Assembly: GCA_947095585.1 (NCBI GenBank)
Contig: OX352761.1
Location: 94,631,333-94,695,332, forward strand
DNA: 64,000 nucleotides
Origin: Nephrocerus scutellatus
Taxonomy: Eukaryota > Arthropoda > Insecta > Diptera > Pipunculidae
Direction of reading: 5' to 3'
Shown here one piece after another: positions 43,040 to 54,126 of the stretch. Position 1 is the first letter of the stretch. Every line of letters starts with the position of its first letter. The translations under genes were made by a program, and so were the position numbers. A model generated the notes under the pieces. The model saw only the letters and a list, made by a program, of their open reading frames with translations, did no database searches and had not been told where the DNA came from.

Positions 43040-45035
43040 CTATCTTGTTATTGTTGTTGTTGTTGTTTTAGCAACTCCAGGCCTGAAACGAGACGAAGAG
43101 GAAACCCTCCAAACATTAAACTCTCAATCACAGTACAAATAAACTTATTCAATTTCGTAGTGTACTTAAATTAACTAAAGGCTAATGGAAAGCAAAGCAG
43201 ATAGAAAATAAAAGTTCCTATACTAATTAGATGAACTAAAGGTGATGTTAGTTTTTGAGTTATGTTGGCAGGCCAAGAAAAGAGGCCGCGCCAACAGGGT
43301 GGGACCACAAATCTGCAACGTCCAAATCCGTCGGGTGTAGGGGACAGAGGAAAAGGAGGTTGGTAGTATGGGTGCCTTGGTTACAGAGATCATTGGTACC
43401 AAGGATAATGCGAGCTTGATAGGTCTGAAGTATATGGCACCAACCCGACCAAAGTTGTCCGGGTTTCCCTGGGCAGCGACTTTTTGCTGCTACTTATAGG
43501 GGGGGGGGGGGGATGTGTACCAAGGACCCTGTTAACCTTACTTGAGGAGATTTCTGCAGAGACTGTATTATAGTGTATACTATTTGAGGCTGAACGGACA
43601 GTGGCGGGATTCCAGGTGGCCGGTATGACTGGTTTTATACAGTCTCTGTACGGCCTGATGTCTTGACGTATGCAGCGTGAAGGCATCTCACTGACAGTGA
43701 TGTCGTGAACTGGGTGTCCGGGGTTGTGGCAGGCTAACAATTCATTGTGTTGCCAGACGGGGAGCATGGATGTTTCACCATGAAGATGATCAGTGTTGGT
43801 TATAGAGTGGCACCCAGTTGCGATGCGAAGGGCTGTATTTTTTATGGACTGGATATTATTCCGTTGATTGTCACTTTAAAATTACGTTTAGATGGGGGCG
43901 GCGTAGTTAATAATTGAGCGGCCAATAGCTTTATACGTCGTCACAAGGACTTCTTTGTCCTTTCCCCATGCGGTTCCGGTTAGGGCTCTAAGAACCCTAT
44001 TACGACTGTTCACTTTAATGCAAATATTTTTTGCGTGCCTACAGAAGGTAGGGAGGTTGTCGAATATGACTAATAAAATTATTGACTGTAGGGATAGTTT
44101 CGTTGTTAATACGAATGTCAAGTGAAAGCCTGACTTCTTTAGTCCATAAGGCGAACAGCGTAGCAGATGATTTTTGGGAAGCGAGGTGGAGTTTCCTTTT
44201 CTTGAAAAACTTAGATAGCTCTGTCAGAATTTATCCTATGTGTGACCTCGTTTACATCTGCACCGAAGGCAGCAACAGAGCCATCATCAGCGTAAGTGAT
44301 CAGTTAAACGCCAGTAGGGGGAGTAGGAAGCATCGAGACGTAGAGATTAAATAAGATGGGGGAGTGGACCCCTCCTTGTGGGACTCCCACCTTAAGTTTC
44401 CGATGCTTTGGGCAGGAATTTCTGAATTCCACATATGCGCTCCTGCCATTTATGTAGGCTGACAGGAACATTTTGATGGAGTCGGGGACAGTGGATTTCA
44501 GTATGTCCTGTAAGAGAGTAAAGAGGTCAATCGTGTCGAAAGCCTTGGACAAGTCGAGTTCCAAGACAGCAGTGTGTCAGTGCGGGCAACGGTGGTTAAG
44601 AGCGTCCGCAATGTGGGACGTCATTTCCGTTAAGTTAAGTAGTGCTGCGATGTTTGCTAAAGCCATGTTGGTGGGAGGCGAGACTCAAGTGTTGATGAAG
44701 ACTGGGGAGGATGAGTGTCTCTAAAGCTTTGGCTATAGGAGATAGCAGCGAAATTAGTCTATAAGACGCTCCTTCGTGGGCGGGTTTGCCAGGCTTTGAA
44801 ACTGAAACTGCAATTTTCCATACGTTTGGTATGGTGAGGATTTCCATGGTTAGGTTGAAGATTTTTGCTACATAATCCAGGCTGGAGTTATGTAGGTTCT
44901 TCAACATAAACATGGAAATCCCATCTGGCCCAAGTGCCTTGGAAGGTTTAGCCTTCCTAATGGCTTCTTGTACCTCAAGGGCGGTGGAGGTATGGTGGTT
45001 TGGGTCGCATTTTAACGCTTTTATTTTGCGTAAAA
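43040..45035 (-). pseudogene. LINE family C (jockey-like), 5'-truncated and frameshifted
   Basis: From the 5' side on the minus strand: EVQEAIRKAKPSKALGPDGI (about 44975-44916), MFMLKNLHNSSLDYVAKIFN (44913-44855) and SVSKPGKPAHEGASYRLISL (about 44808-44750). Next come HQHGFSKHRST, MELDLSKAFDTIDLFTLLQD (44564-44505), KVGVPQGGVHSPILFNLYVS (about 44392-44333), NSRNRVLRALTGTAWGKDKE, YKAIGRSIINYAAPI (44121 region) and LGTHPPPPPISSSKKSLPRE (about 43525-43470). HPTDLDVADLWSHPVGAASF lies at about 43330-43270. The catalytic YxDD region is missing between 44304 and 44121. The 3' tail is (CAA)n at about 43043-43068. Several stops and a G14 run (43499-43512) break the frame. Confidence 0.85.
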
Positions 45036-45329
45036 CTGGACGAATGGTTTCTTATGACGATTATTCGAAGAATTGTCGTAAAAAATGTGATGCGCATTTT
45101 TTACTGCTGTCGCTATAAAATGAGTATGTATCAATACTTTTTTGGAATTTTTTTTTATTGTGTGGAGTCTCCAATTTAAGAATGAAAAACAATTTCGTTC
45201 GTGTGGCTCCTTCTGCTGGCTTTTTTTTTGAAGCCCAGGTGGCTAATACTGCGACCTAAGAAGATCTATTGTATCATAGGCTGTAGCTAAAATCTAAGAG
45301 AATTACTTAGATCTTAGGATTTCCTTATA

Positions 45330-45600
45330 GGAAAAGGGCCTGATTAATCTTTTGGTTTGTCTAAGCCCTGTGATATTATCCCAATGGGCTAGACAAAGTC
45401 TACTTTTCCATTTATTAATCATCGCTGTGGTGGCAGCCCAGTGGACCCAGTTCTGGCTAATTCATCTGCATATTCGTTGCCTGAATTTCCTTGGGAACCA
45501 GGGACCCAACCGAGTCTCACCCTGTTATACCTTTCTGTGATTGCAGTACATCGTAGCAGGATTTAACTGATTTAGAGTCCATAATGTTGGACGGCTGCCG
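45330..45600 (-). pseudogene. LINE RNase H domain fragment
   Basis: The minus strand reads MDSKSVKSCYDVLQSQKGIT (about 45582-45525). After a frameshift it reads RLGWVPGSQGNSGNEYADEL and ARTGSTGLPPQ (45516-45425), the terminal RNase H motif with WVPGHxGxxGNExADELA. The key His of PGH is Ser here. The rest of the element is not seen. It may belong to an R1- or I-like family. Confidence 0.75.
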
Positions 45601-45639
45601 GTATAACAGTAAGCCATCCTGTGAGTCAAGTTTTTAAGA

Positions 45640-46500
45640 TCTTTTCGGTATCTATCTCGCGAATAATAACGCAATGTTATGTCTTTAAGTCTGGAATTGT
45701 CTCTGTATTATCCGCATAACATCTATACCTAACGATACGCCATAGAAAAAGTCCATCGGCGTAAAATCGCAGCTCCGCGCAGGCTAATTGACATATCAAA
45801 AACGGCTGATTATTCGGTTGCCAAATTTGGCCCGCAAGAGATCGATTGTCAGTCGGCTTGTATGGCATGTGGCGCCATCTTGATTAAACTAAAGGCTGTC
45901 CACATTCATGGCGTAGATTTGAGGCTTTAAAAAGTTGGTCAGCTTGTTCTGTAACGGTCGCCAATAAGGGTAACGGCGTTTCCAGCAGCGTTTTCGAAGC
46001 AAAGTGGACCACCACTCCAAAATCCAGACAAAACTGTCGCTCTTGATGGATGCATTGGCTTCTCTACGATTAAGTGTGGCTATTCCGAACACCAAATCTG
46101 GCAGTTCTGCTTGTTTACATAGCACCGAGATGTAAAGGCACTTTGTCTGAAAAGATAATTTTTCGACCAAAATTGACGTCATTATCAAGCTGGCCCACGC
46201 AGAGAACTGATATCGAAGCGGGTGGTCATTTGCTTTCAACTATTGAGTCATCTGGACCTTGCAGGCCAATAATTCGAGGTCTTTGTGCACTTGCTGCGAT
46301 TGTCGTTCGAAAGAGGTCGATGAATTCTGTCCCACACTATGGGCCACAGCCATGTGACTTTTCCGAGCTCAAGGACCACATCTGTTATCCAATAGGAAGC
46401 CTTGCTTACGAACTTGCTTCACCAATTTCACCACAGCGTTTCCGCTTGGCGCTCTTTCACGACTCATATTTCTTTTCAAAACTCGCACACTGACATTGAA
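45640..46500 (-). pseudogene. Tc1/mariner-superfamily transposase remnant (DUF4817-like)
   Basis: The minus-strand pieces are CKVQMTQ-LKANDHPLRYQF (about 46262-46200), NFGRKIIFSDKVPLHLGAM (46180-46124; IFSD carries the first catalytic Asp, and the usual EAHFHL is changed), IWCSE-like, GDRYRTS, and VRYRCYADNTETIPDLKT (about 45740-45677, the late YANNPETIDDLK-like block). Frames shift several times. No inverted repeats were located. Confidence 0.7.
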
Positions 46501-46559
46501 AATAAGTTTTCAGTCTTTCGAAACGCTCCTCCAGCGAAAACAGGATTGTTTCGTGTGTC

Positions 46560-46632
46560 TCACTTAACAGTGGGACATAAAACAGTGGGACATTTAACAG
46601 TGGGACATTTAACAGTGGGACATTAACAGTGT
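46560..46632 (+). repeat. 18-bp tandem repeat, about four units
   Basis: Units of AACAGTGGGACATTTAAC repeat four times with small changes, ending near 46630. Confidence 0.8.
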
Positions 46633-46639
46633 GTCGCTT

Positions 46640-47060
46640 AACATTTTACTTTTTGAACATGTATCGAATATCAGATTAACGAACTGTCAAAATTTCAAGC
46701 CAATCGTTCAAAAAAAGTTGTTATAGCATATAAATTAAAAACAAACCAGTAGATTGTGGCTAAAATGGACACTTATTGAGTAAGAAGACGGACAGACATT
46801 TATACATATTAAGCTTTACAAAACGGCACTATTGGTGTTCTCTGTATTTAAATTATCAACTCCAGAGCCGCGAATATGTTAATTTTTTGGAATAATATTT
46901 ATTGATTTGTTTTTGTTGCTTATTCAGAATAATAAAAACTTATCAGTAACTATAATATCGAATAAAATAGTGTTAGTAACTCTATTTTGTTGAAGTAAAT
47001 TGGCTGAACTGTAGTATAGGTCCAATTTGGGTAGGTAGCTTTTAAAGTATATGAGGGAGT
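46640..47060. other. Spacer, nothing recognised
   Basis: No supported coding region. A minus-strand frame of 141 codons (46950-47375) overlaps the dispersed repeat beginning at 47068 and matches no known family. Confidence 0.3.
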
Positions 47061-47067
47061 GGGTGAG

Positions 47068-47180
47068 CTACTTATGTCTCTTTCGATTTGCTCAAACCAT
47101 ACCCACGTGTAAGCTGTCAAAGTGACAGGGCTTTCATGGTTTTCGTGGTTTTTGCAATTAGAACGCCAAACCGAAACCCC
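47068..47180 (+). repeat. Dispersed repeat, copy 1
   Basis: TATGTCTCTTTCGATTTGCT, GTAAGCTGTCAAAGTGACAG and GAACGCCAAACC are shared in order with 52262-52390. Confidence 0.75.
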
Positions 47181-47938
47181 GCATTTGTAGTTTACAGAAA
47201 TTATTAGTCCGGTGCGAGAGTACAAGTTTTTAAAGTTCATTTTAGATGATAAGTTACGAGTATGCTGTTGCGCTGAGATATTATTTAAATTACCTAAATT
47301 TTTATATATTAATCTCCCTCTTCGCCATCTTGCGGAGTAACCGTCTGTTGCCGTCGAAAGAACCATTGCTATCAATAACTGAAAGCTGATATAAGAGCTC
47401 CATTAAAAAGCTGGACTTCATCGGATCACCGAAGATATCTAGCCTATACAGACAATTTGGATTAAGCGGCAAGGAATCAAACTAGATCGACCTTACCTAT
47501 AAATCGAACAGACGGACCTCTTAAAATCTGGAAGATGTACACTAATATACTATTATTAATATGTAACAGAAGAAATGATAAGAAATTTTTGATGAAATGG
47601 TGGCACTTGCTATGACAATCAAGGCAGAAGGTTAGTCGCATCGGGATTTATTTATCAGAACCCATTATCGGGCATGGTCGACTATACTGTAGAGTCCTCT
47701 AACTCGATGCCACAATAACGAAAATCTAAGGGTGTAAATAATTTACACACGAAATATAGCATGCAGTTGAACCCGCTCATGCAGGCAGGTAGAACAGCGG
47801 GACGCCCTAGGAGACCGTCGCGCAGGTTAGTCGAGGAGGAAGCAATGAGTTGGAGGCAGCTCAAATGCGTTGCAGAAAATAACAAGATGGCGCTCTATGC
47901 CCCTCGAGGGGTGAAAGGATTTAAGAAGATGAAGTGTT
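47181..47938. other. Spacer with a possible LINE tail near 47780-47900
   Basis: The plus frame reads GRTAGRPRRPSRRLVEEEAM and SWRQLKCVAENN, like the basic C-terminal tail of RTE/CR1-type LINEs (GRPRxRW...WRxLAxDR). The rest is unassigned. Confidence 0.35.
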
Positions 47939-48097
47939 ATATTTTTGCACACAAATGGAAGGGACCTACAATTTAATACCGTATCCAAAAGGCGACATGA
48001 CAAGTTATTACTTTCGCACGTTTTCCAGACATTCGCGAGGTTCACCGTGAAAAACACTTTGGTGTTTTTGGGATTCGCATCTCGAGCCACGGCGCCC
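47939..48097 (-). mobile_element. tRNA-derived SINE, copy 4, deleted
   Basis: The body (AATGGAAGGGACCTACAAT) and the GGCGCC head are present, but the tRNA arm region between the B box and the A box is lost. Confidence 0.75.
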
Positions 48098-48291
48098 CCT
48101 TTCCATTTGATTAAAATAGTTTTTTATTTTTTATTTTAATACATGCATTTTGATATACACTGGTGATCTAAATAATAGGTAAAGCAATTAAACTAAAGAT
48201 TTCGAAAGTTTTAAAATATATCTTGCATAGAAGTTCAAGTAATCTTTTTTCTCAAACAAAAAACAAACATTCGTGTGATTTTTATATACAA

Positions 48292-48933
48292 CTAGCTGTT
48301 CCCGGGCTCTTTGCTACCCGCTCACTGACGCCACGCCCACTTACACCAGCGCCCACTGCCCACTAACCACCCACCCATTGACCTCATACACACTGACCCA
48401 CCGCCCACTGAACTCACCAGCGCCACCTATCGGGTCCAAATTTTGTCAACGAATTTCTTTTTATTTAAATATTATACGGTGTGAATTTTGGCCAAACCGT
48501 TCCATAATTAAGAATTTTCGGGAAAAAAAACGACACCAGCGCCACCTATCGGGTCCAAATTTCACAAAAACCCAAATAGCAACGAAACAAACGTATAGTT
48601 AAAATTTTAAGTTCCTAAGATGCTTCGTTACTAAGAAACAGAAAAACCGTTATATCTTGGAAACGGCGCCATCTATCAGGTCCAAATTTCACAAAAACCC
48701 AAATAACAATAAAACAAACCTATGGTTAAAGTCTGAAGTTCCAAAGATGCTTCTTTGCTGAGGAACAAAAAAACCGTTATATATTTTGACAACAGTGCCA
48801 CTTAAGAGTTCAAACCAAAACAAAAACCCAAACCGCTAAAATCATAATCTATGGTGAAAATTTCAGCTTCCTGTGATGTCTGGTTCCTGAGAAAGGCAAT
48901 CTCAAACAATACACACACCATTTTTATATAAGA
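48292..48933 (-). mobile_element. Helitron-like element, family H1, full-length copy d
   Basis: On the minus strand the element opens TCTTATATAAAAATGG at 48933 after A, and closes CAGCTAG at 48292 before T. This is a clean A^T insertion of 642 bp. It shares the subterminal block CTGTTCCCGGGCTCTTTG and GCGCCACCTATCGGGTCCAA with copies a-c. Confidence 0.85.
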
Positions 48934-48959
48934 TACAGAATTTATATCAAAAGCCAGTT

Positions 48960-49167
48960 GCATGTATATTTTTGCACACAAATGGAAGAGAACTACAATT
49001 AGGGGCCGTATCCGAACGGCGAATTGAGAAGCTTTCCGTGACAAGTTATTACTCTCAGAACGTTTGACACCCATTCGCGAGAGGTGGGATACCGTGAAAA
49101 ATACTTTTGGTGTTACTGGGATACCTGCTCAGTAGCCATGCTCACTTTCACTGAGCCACGGGCCCAC
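48960..49167 (-). mobile_element. tRNA-derived SINE, copy 5, truncated
   Basis: It contains the body from GCATGTATATTTTTGCACAC (plus) to the head TGGCTCAGTG-like sequence at 49150-49163. The 3' tail and part of the B-box region are missing. Confidence 0.75.
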
Positions 49168-49202
49168 AAAAAAAAATAATTAGTCTTTTTTTAATTTAGT
49201 AA

Positions 49203-49920
49203 CTAAAATAAATTATTTGAATACAACAGTAAATTAGTAGCCAGAATAACCACCCTTTTTGATAGGACTGCTCCAACCCGACTGGGCATTGAGGCTATTA
49301 ATTTCGGGCATTTTTCAACAGAAATAGCTTTCCAGAGCCTCTTGATCGCCGTCCAAGGGCTGCTTAGTTGTGGAAAGTTTCCATTGCCAAGGACTTCTTT
49401 AGCTCCGCCCACAAATTCTCAATAGGATTGAGATCTTGGGACTGCGAAGGCCATGGCAACACAGAAATCTGGTGTTCCCTCAACCAACCACCTAACTTTT
49501 GATGAATATTTGGGCGGCATATGATTTTCAAGAACACTTCCACCTCCATGTTTTACCGTTTTTTTAAATGAGGGTGAAACTCCTTTCCTTTCGGTCGACG
49601 AACATTCTTTCTACAATCAAAACAGAAGAGATTAATTTTGGTTTCATCGCTCCATGTAATGTTTGGAAAATGGGTAAGCCCTTCTATTTTTTTGCTGATT
49701 AGCTGTGATTCTGCCCGGTAATTTACTATCCTGTAACCTTCTTCTTACAGTTGGGGCACTGATTACATTACGTACTGAAGCTGCAATGGTCTTTGAAGAT
49801 TTGAATGGGTCTCTTTTTGATAGTAGAATAATTTGATTGTCTGCTGTTGAGCCAGCTTTCCTTGGGCGTCGTTTTGTTTCCGTTACAGGTTGTGTCTTTA
49901 AAGCCTGTGCGACAAAATTA
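49203..49920 (-). pseudogene. Tc1-like transposase, decayed
   Basis: The minus strand reads RRPRKAGSTADNQIILLSKR (about 49875-49815), TVRRRLQDSKLPGRI (about 49755-49705; the DNA-binding region), ITWSDETKINLF (about 49655-49620; first catalytic Asp), VKHGG, and [20 protein letters not shown] (about 49460-49395; Asp and Glu of the DDE triad). Then AISVEKCPKLIASMPSRVGA (about 49322-49260) closes the protein. Frameshifts separate these blocks, so it is inactive. Confidence 0.85.
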
Positions 49921-50066
49921 ACAGACCTGCCTATATTTTGTATGAATATATTTTGGTTTAATTTTACTTACTGTTGCTTAAAGCATTAATAAATTTACCT
50001 TTCGTTTAACTATTAATGAAAAATTTCACAAAAAAACTAAAAATTACCTATTATTTCAATCACGCG

Positions 50067-50919
50067 TAAACGGAAGTGATATTAGCCTTTGACCTGTTAC
50101 ACTCAACTCATAAGAAATAACAGAGCATGTCAAGAGATCGTCAACATTGATAATAAAATAACGGTGCTTATTGCATTCAAAACAAACAAAAAATGAGTGA
50201 GAAATCAGTGTTGCTATTATTTTGGTCATTAGTGTATTTTCTATAGTAACTTTCATAACTTTCTAAAGGTTATTCAAATGTTTAAAAATTTCGATATTTA
50301 AATTTATTACTCCCGAACTCCTCCGCATTAAGAAAATTAGAAAACTCTTGTCATTTCGACGGGTTATTGCTAGAAATACATAATTTTAATAATAAATATA
50401 AATAAATTTTACTTCCGCTCAGCATGGGTTCACATTAATTCATTTTCAAGCTTACAATTATGTACCTTATATGTATGTATAACAAGACTGTTTTTTCGTT
50501 TTTTATTTACAAATACATATGTTATAACAGTTTTGTTTTTATAATTTAATCTTCATCAAAAGCATGAAAGTTGCTTCAGAGAACTTGGCCAAACTACGAA
50601 GAACCACAGAGTTTCGTCAAGAACTCAATTTGAATCCAACTTTTTCGCTCATCCTTGGTACAATGTTTGGCGTCAAGAAATACATTGATTTTGTGGAGTT
50701 TTCAACATTTCAATTTTGACAAGTCTATCGGCTTTATAGCTGTACATGCCTTTTTCGTTTGTTAGGCCTGGTACTACAAACGAATCCAGTACAATTCACT
50801 GTCGAGTTGTTGGCCCTCAAGAGTGACATCAACTAGTTCCTAAAGGATCGAATTTTTAAAAAGTTTTATTTAAGTTGACTTAACCCATTTTTATCTGTAT
50901 TTTCGAGGTCCTTTTTAAC
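50067..50919. other. Spacer, nothing recognised
   Basis: AT-rich. 50570-50800 is less AT-rich but has no readable motif. Confidence 0.3.
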
Positions 50920-51175
50920 CAACTTCCACACGACCTAGAGAAATTTTGTGAGCTTCTAAGTCCCAAAGAACATTTTTTATATTCTGCCTAAGACGCGTTT
51001 CGCGTGTGGCGCATGTGATGGGTTGAAATCACGGCATTTTCTCGTTTTTTATGTCTTTTTTAACCACCTTTCGCACGACCTAGAGGGCTGAATGTCTGGG
51101 GCAAATTTTGATATACCGCGTTTGCACGTGTCGCGAGTCTCATGTGGCGCGTGCGATGCATGGGAAAAAGAACAT
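50920..51175 (-). repeat. Repeat family H4, two units
   Basis: CACACGACCTAGAGAAATTT and CGCACGACCTAGAGGGCTGA, about 140 bp apart, are each followed by a GCGTGTGGCGCATGTGATG-type block. Confidence 0.65.
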
Positions 51176-51808
51176 ACTTTGACCTGAAAAACAGATATTT
51201 TGGCAATTATTACCAAATACCTGAGACTGTGTGGCGTGTTTCGATGTATACATAAAAGTTTGTACCCGAAAAACGAAGTTTTTAAAAACTTTTATTCAAT
51301 AGTGATTCCAAAATTTAAAGGTCATTATTTGTAATATTTGCTTGGTCAAGGTTTGTACTCGCGTCGTCGTTTTAGTTTCGTGATCGTTTTACGTACTGCT
51401 TTTTTCAATGAATCGGGGAGTATTCTGAGAAAATATAATGAAACCGGCTACAAGCATGAGGAATGTGTATATTGTAAATCACATTTTTTCGATTTTTTAA
51501 TAAAGGGCTTAGGTAAAATGACATTTTTATAATTCCATTGGATGATAAAAAAAAGATAAAATGGCATTTTTATAGTTCCATTGGATGCTTGCCAAAGAGC
51601 ATAAGTGCTATTGTCAATTCTGCTACTGTTTTGCATTAAGAGTGACAAAGGGCGTCAATCCCAAAAATTAAGGTAATAGCTTGCTTTCCATGATGTAGTT
51701 GCGGACCTTTAAAAACCCGAAATGTATATAAAAATGGCATGGACTGGAAAGGATAATATTATTACCCACGAAAATTATATGATGTTAGAAATATCAGACA
51801 GATACAAA
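51176..51808. other. Spacer, nothing recognised
   Basis: Contains a short direct duplication, AAAATGGCATTTTTATAGTT against AAAATGACATTTTTATAATT (about 51518 and 51557). No coding region is supported. Confidence 0.35.
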
Positions 51809-52028
51809 GTTACATAATTAAAGCGAGTCCAAATGTTTTCATACGCCCATAGATGAAAGTTACTGTTTCATACAGTATAACCTAATTTCGAAAGTAACCT
51901 ATACACACTCTAGTGAATTAACATATAAAATTGTGCATAACAGAATTAGCAGAAAAACCGGTTTTGGTCGTGTGTGTGAAAAAAAGCCCGCACGATAAAC
52001 TCCACTTTCCTTGCTCGTTATGTAATTC
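51809..52028. mobile_element. Fold-back element, internally deleted copy
   Basis: A few bases of the left end (TTACATAATTAAAGCGAG) are followed by one complete arm (CATACGCCCATAGATGAAAG ... CTCCACTTTCCTTGCTCGTT) homologous to 32319-33045. Confidence 0.7.
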
Positions 52029-52261
52029 TATATATGTTATTCAATAATTTTAAATATTGCGTTGCATTTGTGTTTTATTTGCAAACCATAACCGTAGCTT
52101 TAACTAAAGTTTTACCTTCAGTACACGATAATGAGAACATGCAGGACAAATTTCAAAGAAACTTCGATTGGACGTAAATCAGCAATTTGTTTGTACTTAT
52201 GCGATAAAAGCCAACAAAGGAAAACATTCAATGGGATCGATTTACAGAGCGAGCACTTGTT
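52029..52261. other. Short spacer
   Basis: Nothing recognised. Confidence 0.3.
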
Positions 52262-52570
52262 TCTTATGTCTCTTTCGATTTGCTAAAACCGTACCCGAAA
52301 CCAAATCCACGGGTAAGCTGTCAAAGTAACAGAGTTTTCCTGGTTTTCGTGGTGAATTCCTTGCAAATAGAACGCCAAACCAAACCAACCAACCAAAATG
52401 TCAAAAACGAACTTTTTTTTTTGTCAAATCCAAAATCCATACAATTAAGATTTTCATTGTGAGAGCGCCCTTACAAAACTTTGCAAATAAAACGCAAAAT
52501 CAAACCACACCTCAGGTACAGATTGCAAATAGAACGCGAAATCAAAACCACAAGAGAGAAATTTTAACTC
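52262..52570 (+). repeat. Dispersed repeat, copy 2, with local repetition
   Basis: 52262-52390 matches 47068-47180. It is followed by three to four diverged repeats of TTGCAAATAGAACGCGAAAT up to about 52570. Confidence 0.7.
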
Positions 52571-53913
52571 TGCCCTGCAAATCGAAAGAGGCATTAGATA
52601 ACTTTTTGGTACGACTGTGGAGTAAAAATCTACCACCATTTAATTATCATATTCTCAAGTTAAATGCATTTTTTATATAATAGTCCAAAGTTTTCATTCG
52701 CACAGTATTTTTTGTATTTTTTTCAGTTTCCTGCAGATTTTTTTCTTGAAGAAACGAACACGAAACCGAGAATCTTTTGTTTACATTGTTTTGTTGCATG
52801 TGTTGTTGTTGTAGTTAATGAAAAGAGGGGTAAATCTTTCAAAATATCAAGATCTGTTAGAGGGGAAAAATCAATTTACGCCAGATTTTTTTTGAAAAAA
52901 AAAATCACGACATTAGAAAAAACGAACAACTTGACAGCCAAAAAATCAATCTGCGCTATATTTTAAAGAAAAAAAGAAATACGACATAAAAAAGGGTACC
53001 TTACATAGGGTCTCAGTGCGCTTTGTCTTAATATTTCGATACACAATTAAAAAGTAGAACGTCACTGTTTACAAAATCGTTATCGGTGACTTATTCCTAA
53101 TTTACGAGCTGCAATTGGATGGGAGTCTTTAATTTAAAGCAATACTTTACAACACAATTGTAATGTAAAATTATTTTACGATCATTACGCTTAAAAAAAG
53201 TCCACAGTAGAATGATGCCTACCCAAAGTTTTTGAATTTTGTTTGTCCGGTTACAAAGCGCTGCGTTGATTTTGGGGTTAAAATTAATCAAAAAATTGAG
53301 GATATCAGTCTTCCGTTCCAATGAGGACATCATAAGTGTAGTGAATATCGAATTGAAAATTGCTTGGATACAAACACTAAAAATTTATCGAACGAACCAA
53401 GTACCACATTTCAGCATTAAAATTAATAATTTGTTGTTTTTATCAAACTACTAGAGCTACAAACGGCAAATAGCGTAAAAATGAATATCGATTTCGGAGA
53501 ATAAGACATAATTTCGTGTCAGAACTTGTTGATTTAACCCCATAAACTTGTATGTCCTATCGTGCGTGCATGGCGCGCGGAATACAGATGACCGTCTGCC
53601 TTTGAGTTGTGGATCGGCTGCAAATAGCTTGTTTTTCATGTGTAATTTTAATATCTCAAGCGATAAAACAACTTTTATTTTACCCGAAAAGTTGAACAAC
53701 CAAAGCGGCGGCGTTCGTTCTACATATTCTACAAACTTTCAATACCCAAAATGTTTATTATTTTTAAGCATATGGAGTAAATTTACTTCGATCATCCCTT
53801 AGATTGACTTGAACAAATCGACGATGTACTTCAGTTTATTTTATTACTGAGAGATATAGATAAATTATTATTGATTGATGCTAAACTCTTATACTAATCC
53901 TTTCCAATTTTAG
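52571..53913. other. Intron sequence upstream of the kinase exon 2
   Basis: No gene is recognised. The branch-site-like ACTAATCC at about 53893 and the acceptor TTTTAG at 53908-53913 mark its end. Confidence 0.4.
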
Positions 53914-54025
53914 ATAAACACAACTTGAAAAATTGGTGTGGTGGTACTGCAGTGTGGTGTGTATCTGGCAAGAAAAATCTACTGACACATATTGTCTGTG
54001 TGCATCTTATACATTGAATAATTAG
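53914..54025 (+). other. Non-coding exon of the kinase gene
   Basis: It is bounded by an acceptor (CCAATTTTAG) with a CTAAT branch site and by a donor ATTAG|GTTAGT at 54025/54026. The 112-bp interval has no long frame. The intron that follows is 65 bp (54026-54090), the commonest size class in flies, and ends TTAATTTCAG. Confidence 0.6.
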
Positions 54026-54090
54026 GTTAGTTTTGATTTAAAATCTGATCGAGGTATTATTTTTTTAACACGTTTATTAATTAATTTCAG

Positions 54091-54126
54091 AAGAATTCCA
54101 ACACAACATAGCCAGTGGAATTCAAA
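54091..54126 (+). other. 5' UTR joined to the kinase coding exon
   Basis: It begins just after the acceptor at 54090. An in-frame TAG at 54109-54111 excludes any longer N-terminus. The start context is CAAAATGG, a good fly initiation context. Confidence 0.65.

Larger units (their letters stand above)
48158..50066 (-). mobile_element. Tc1-like DNA transposon with nested insertions
   Basis: Ends are flanked by TA (48156-48157 and 50067-50068). Terminal inverted repeats GTGATCTAAATAATAGGTAA (48163-48182) and its partner at 50044-50063 agree at 18 of 20 positions. A decayed transposase occupies about 49203-49920 on the minus strand. A Helitron (48292-48933) and a SINE (48960-49167) are inserted in its 3' flank, so both are younger. 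Confidence 0.75.

Noticed and set aside
46560..46632. Four evenly spaced repeats as a possible CRISPR or regulatory array
   Set aside because: The 18-bp units are contiguous, without unique spacers; it is a simple tandem repeat.
46950..47375. 141-codon minus-strand frame as a gene
   Set aside because: It overlaps a dispersed repeat, has no recognisable domain and has AT-rich composition like its surroundings.
54115..54126. GTG at 54115 as a start giving four extra residues
   Set aside because: The ATG at 54127 gives the conserved N-terminus [12 protein letters not shown] and has a good fly context.
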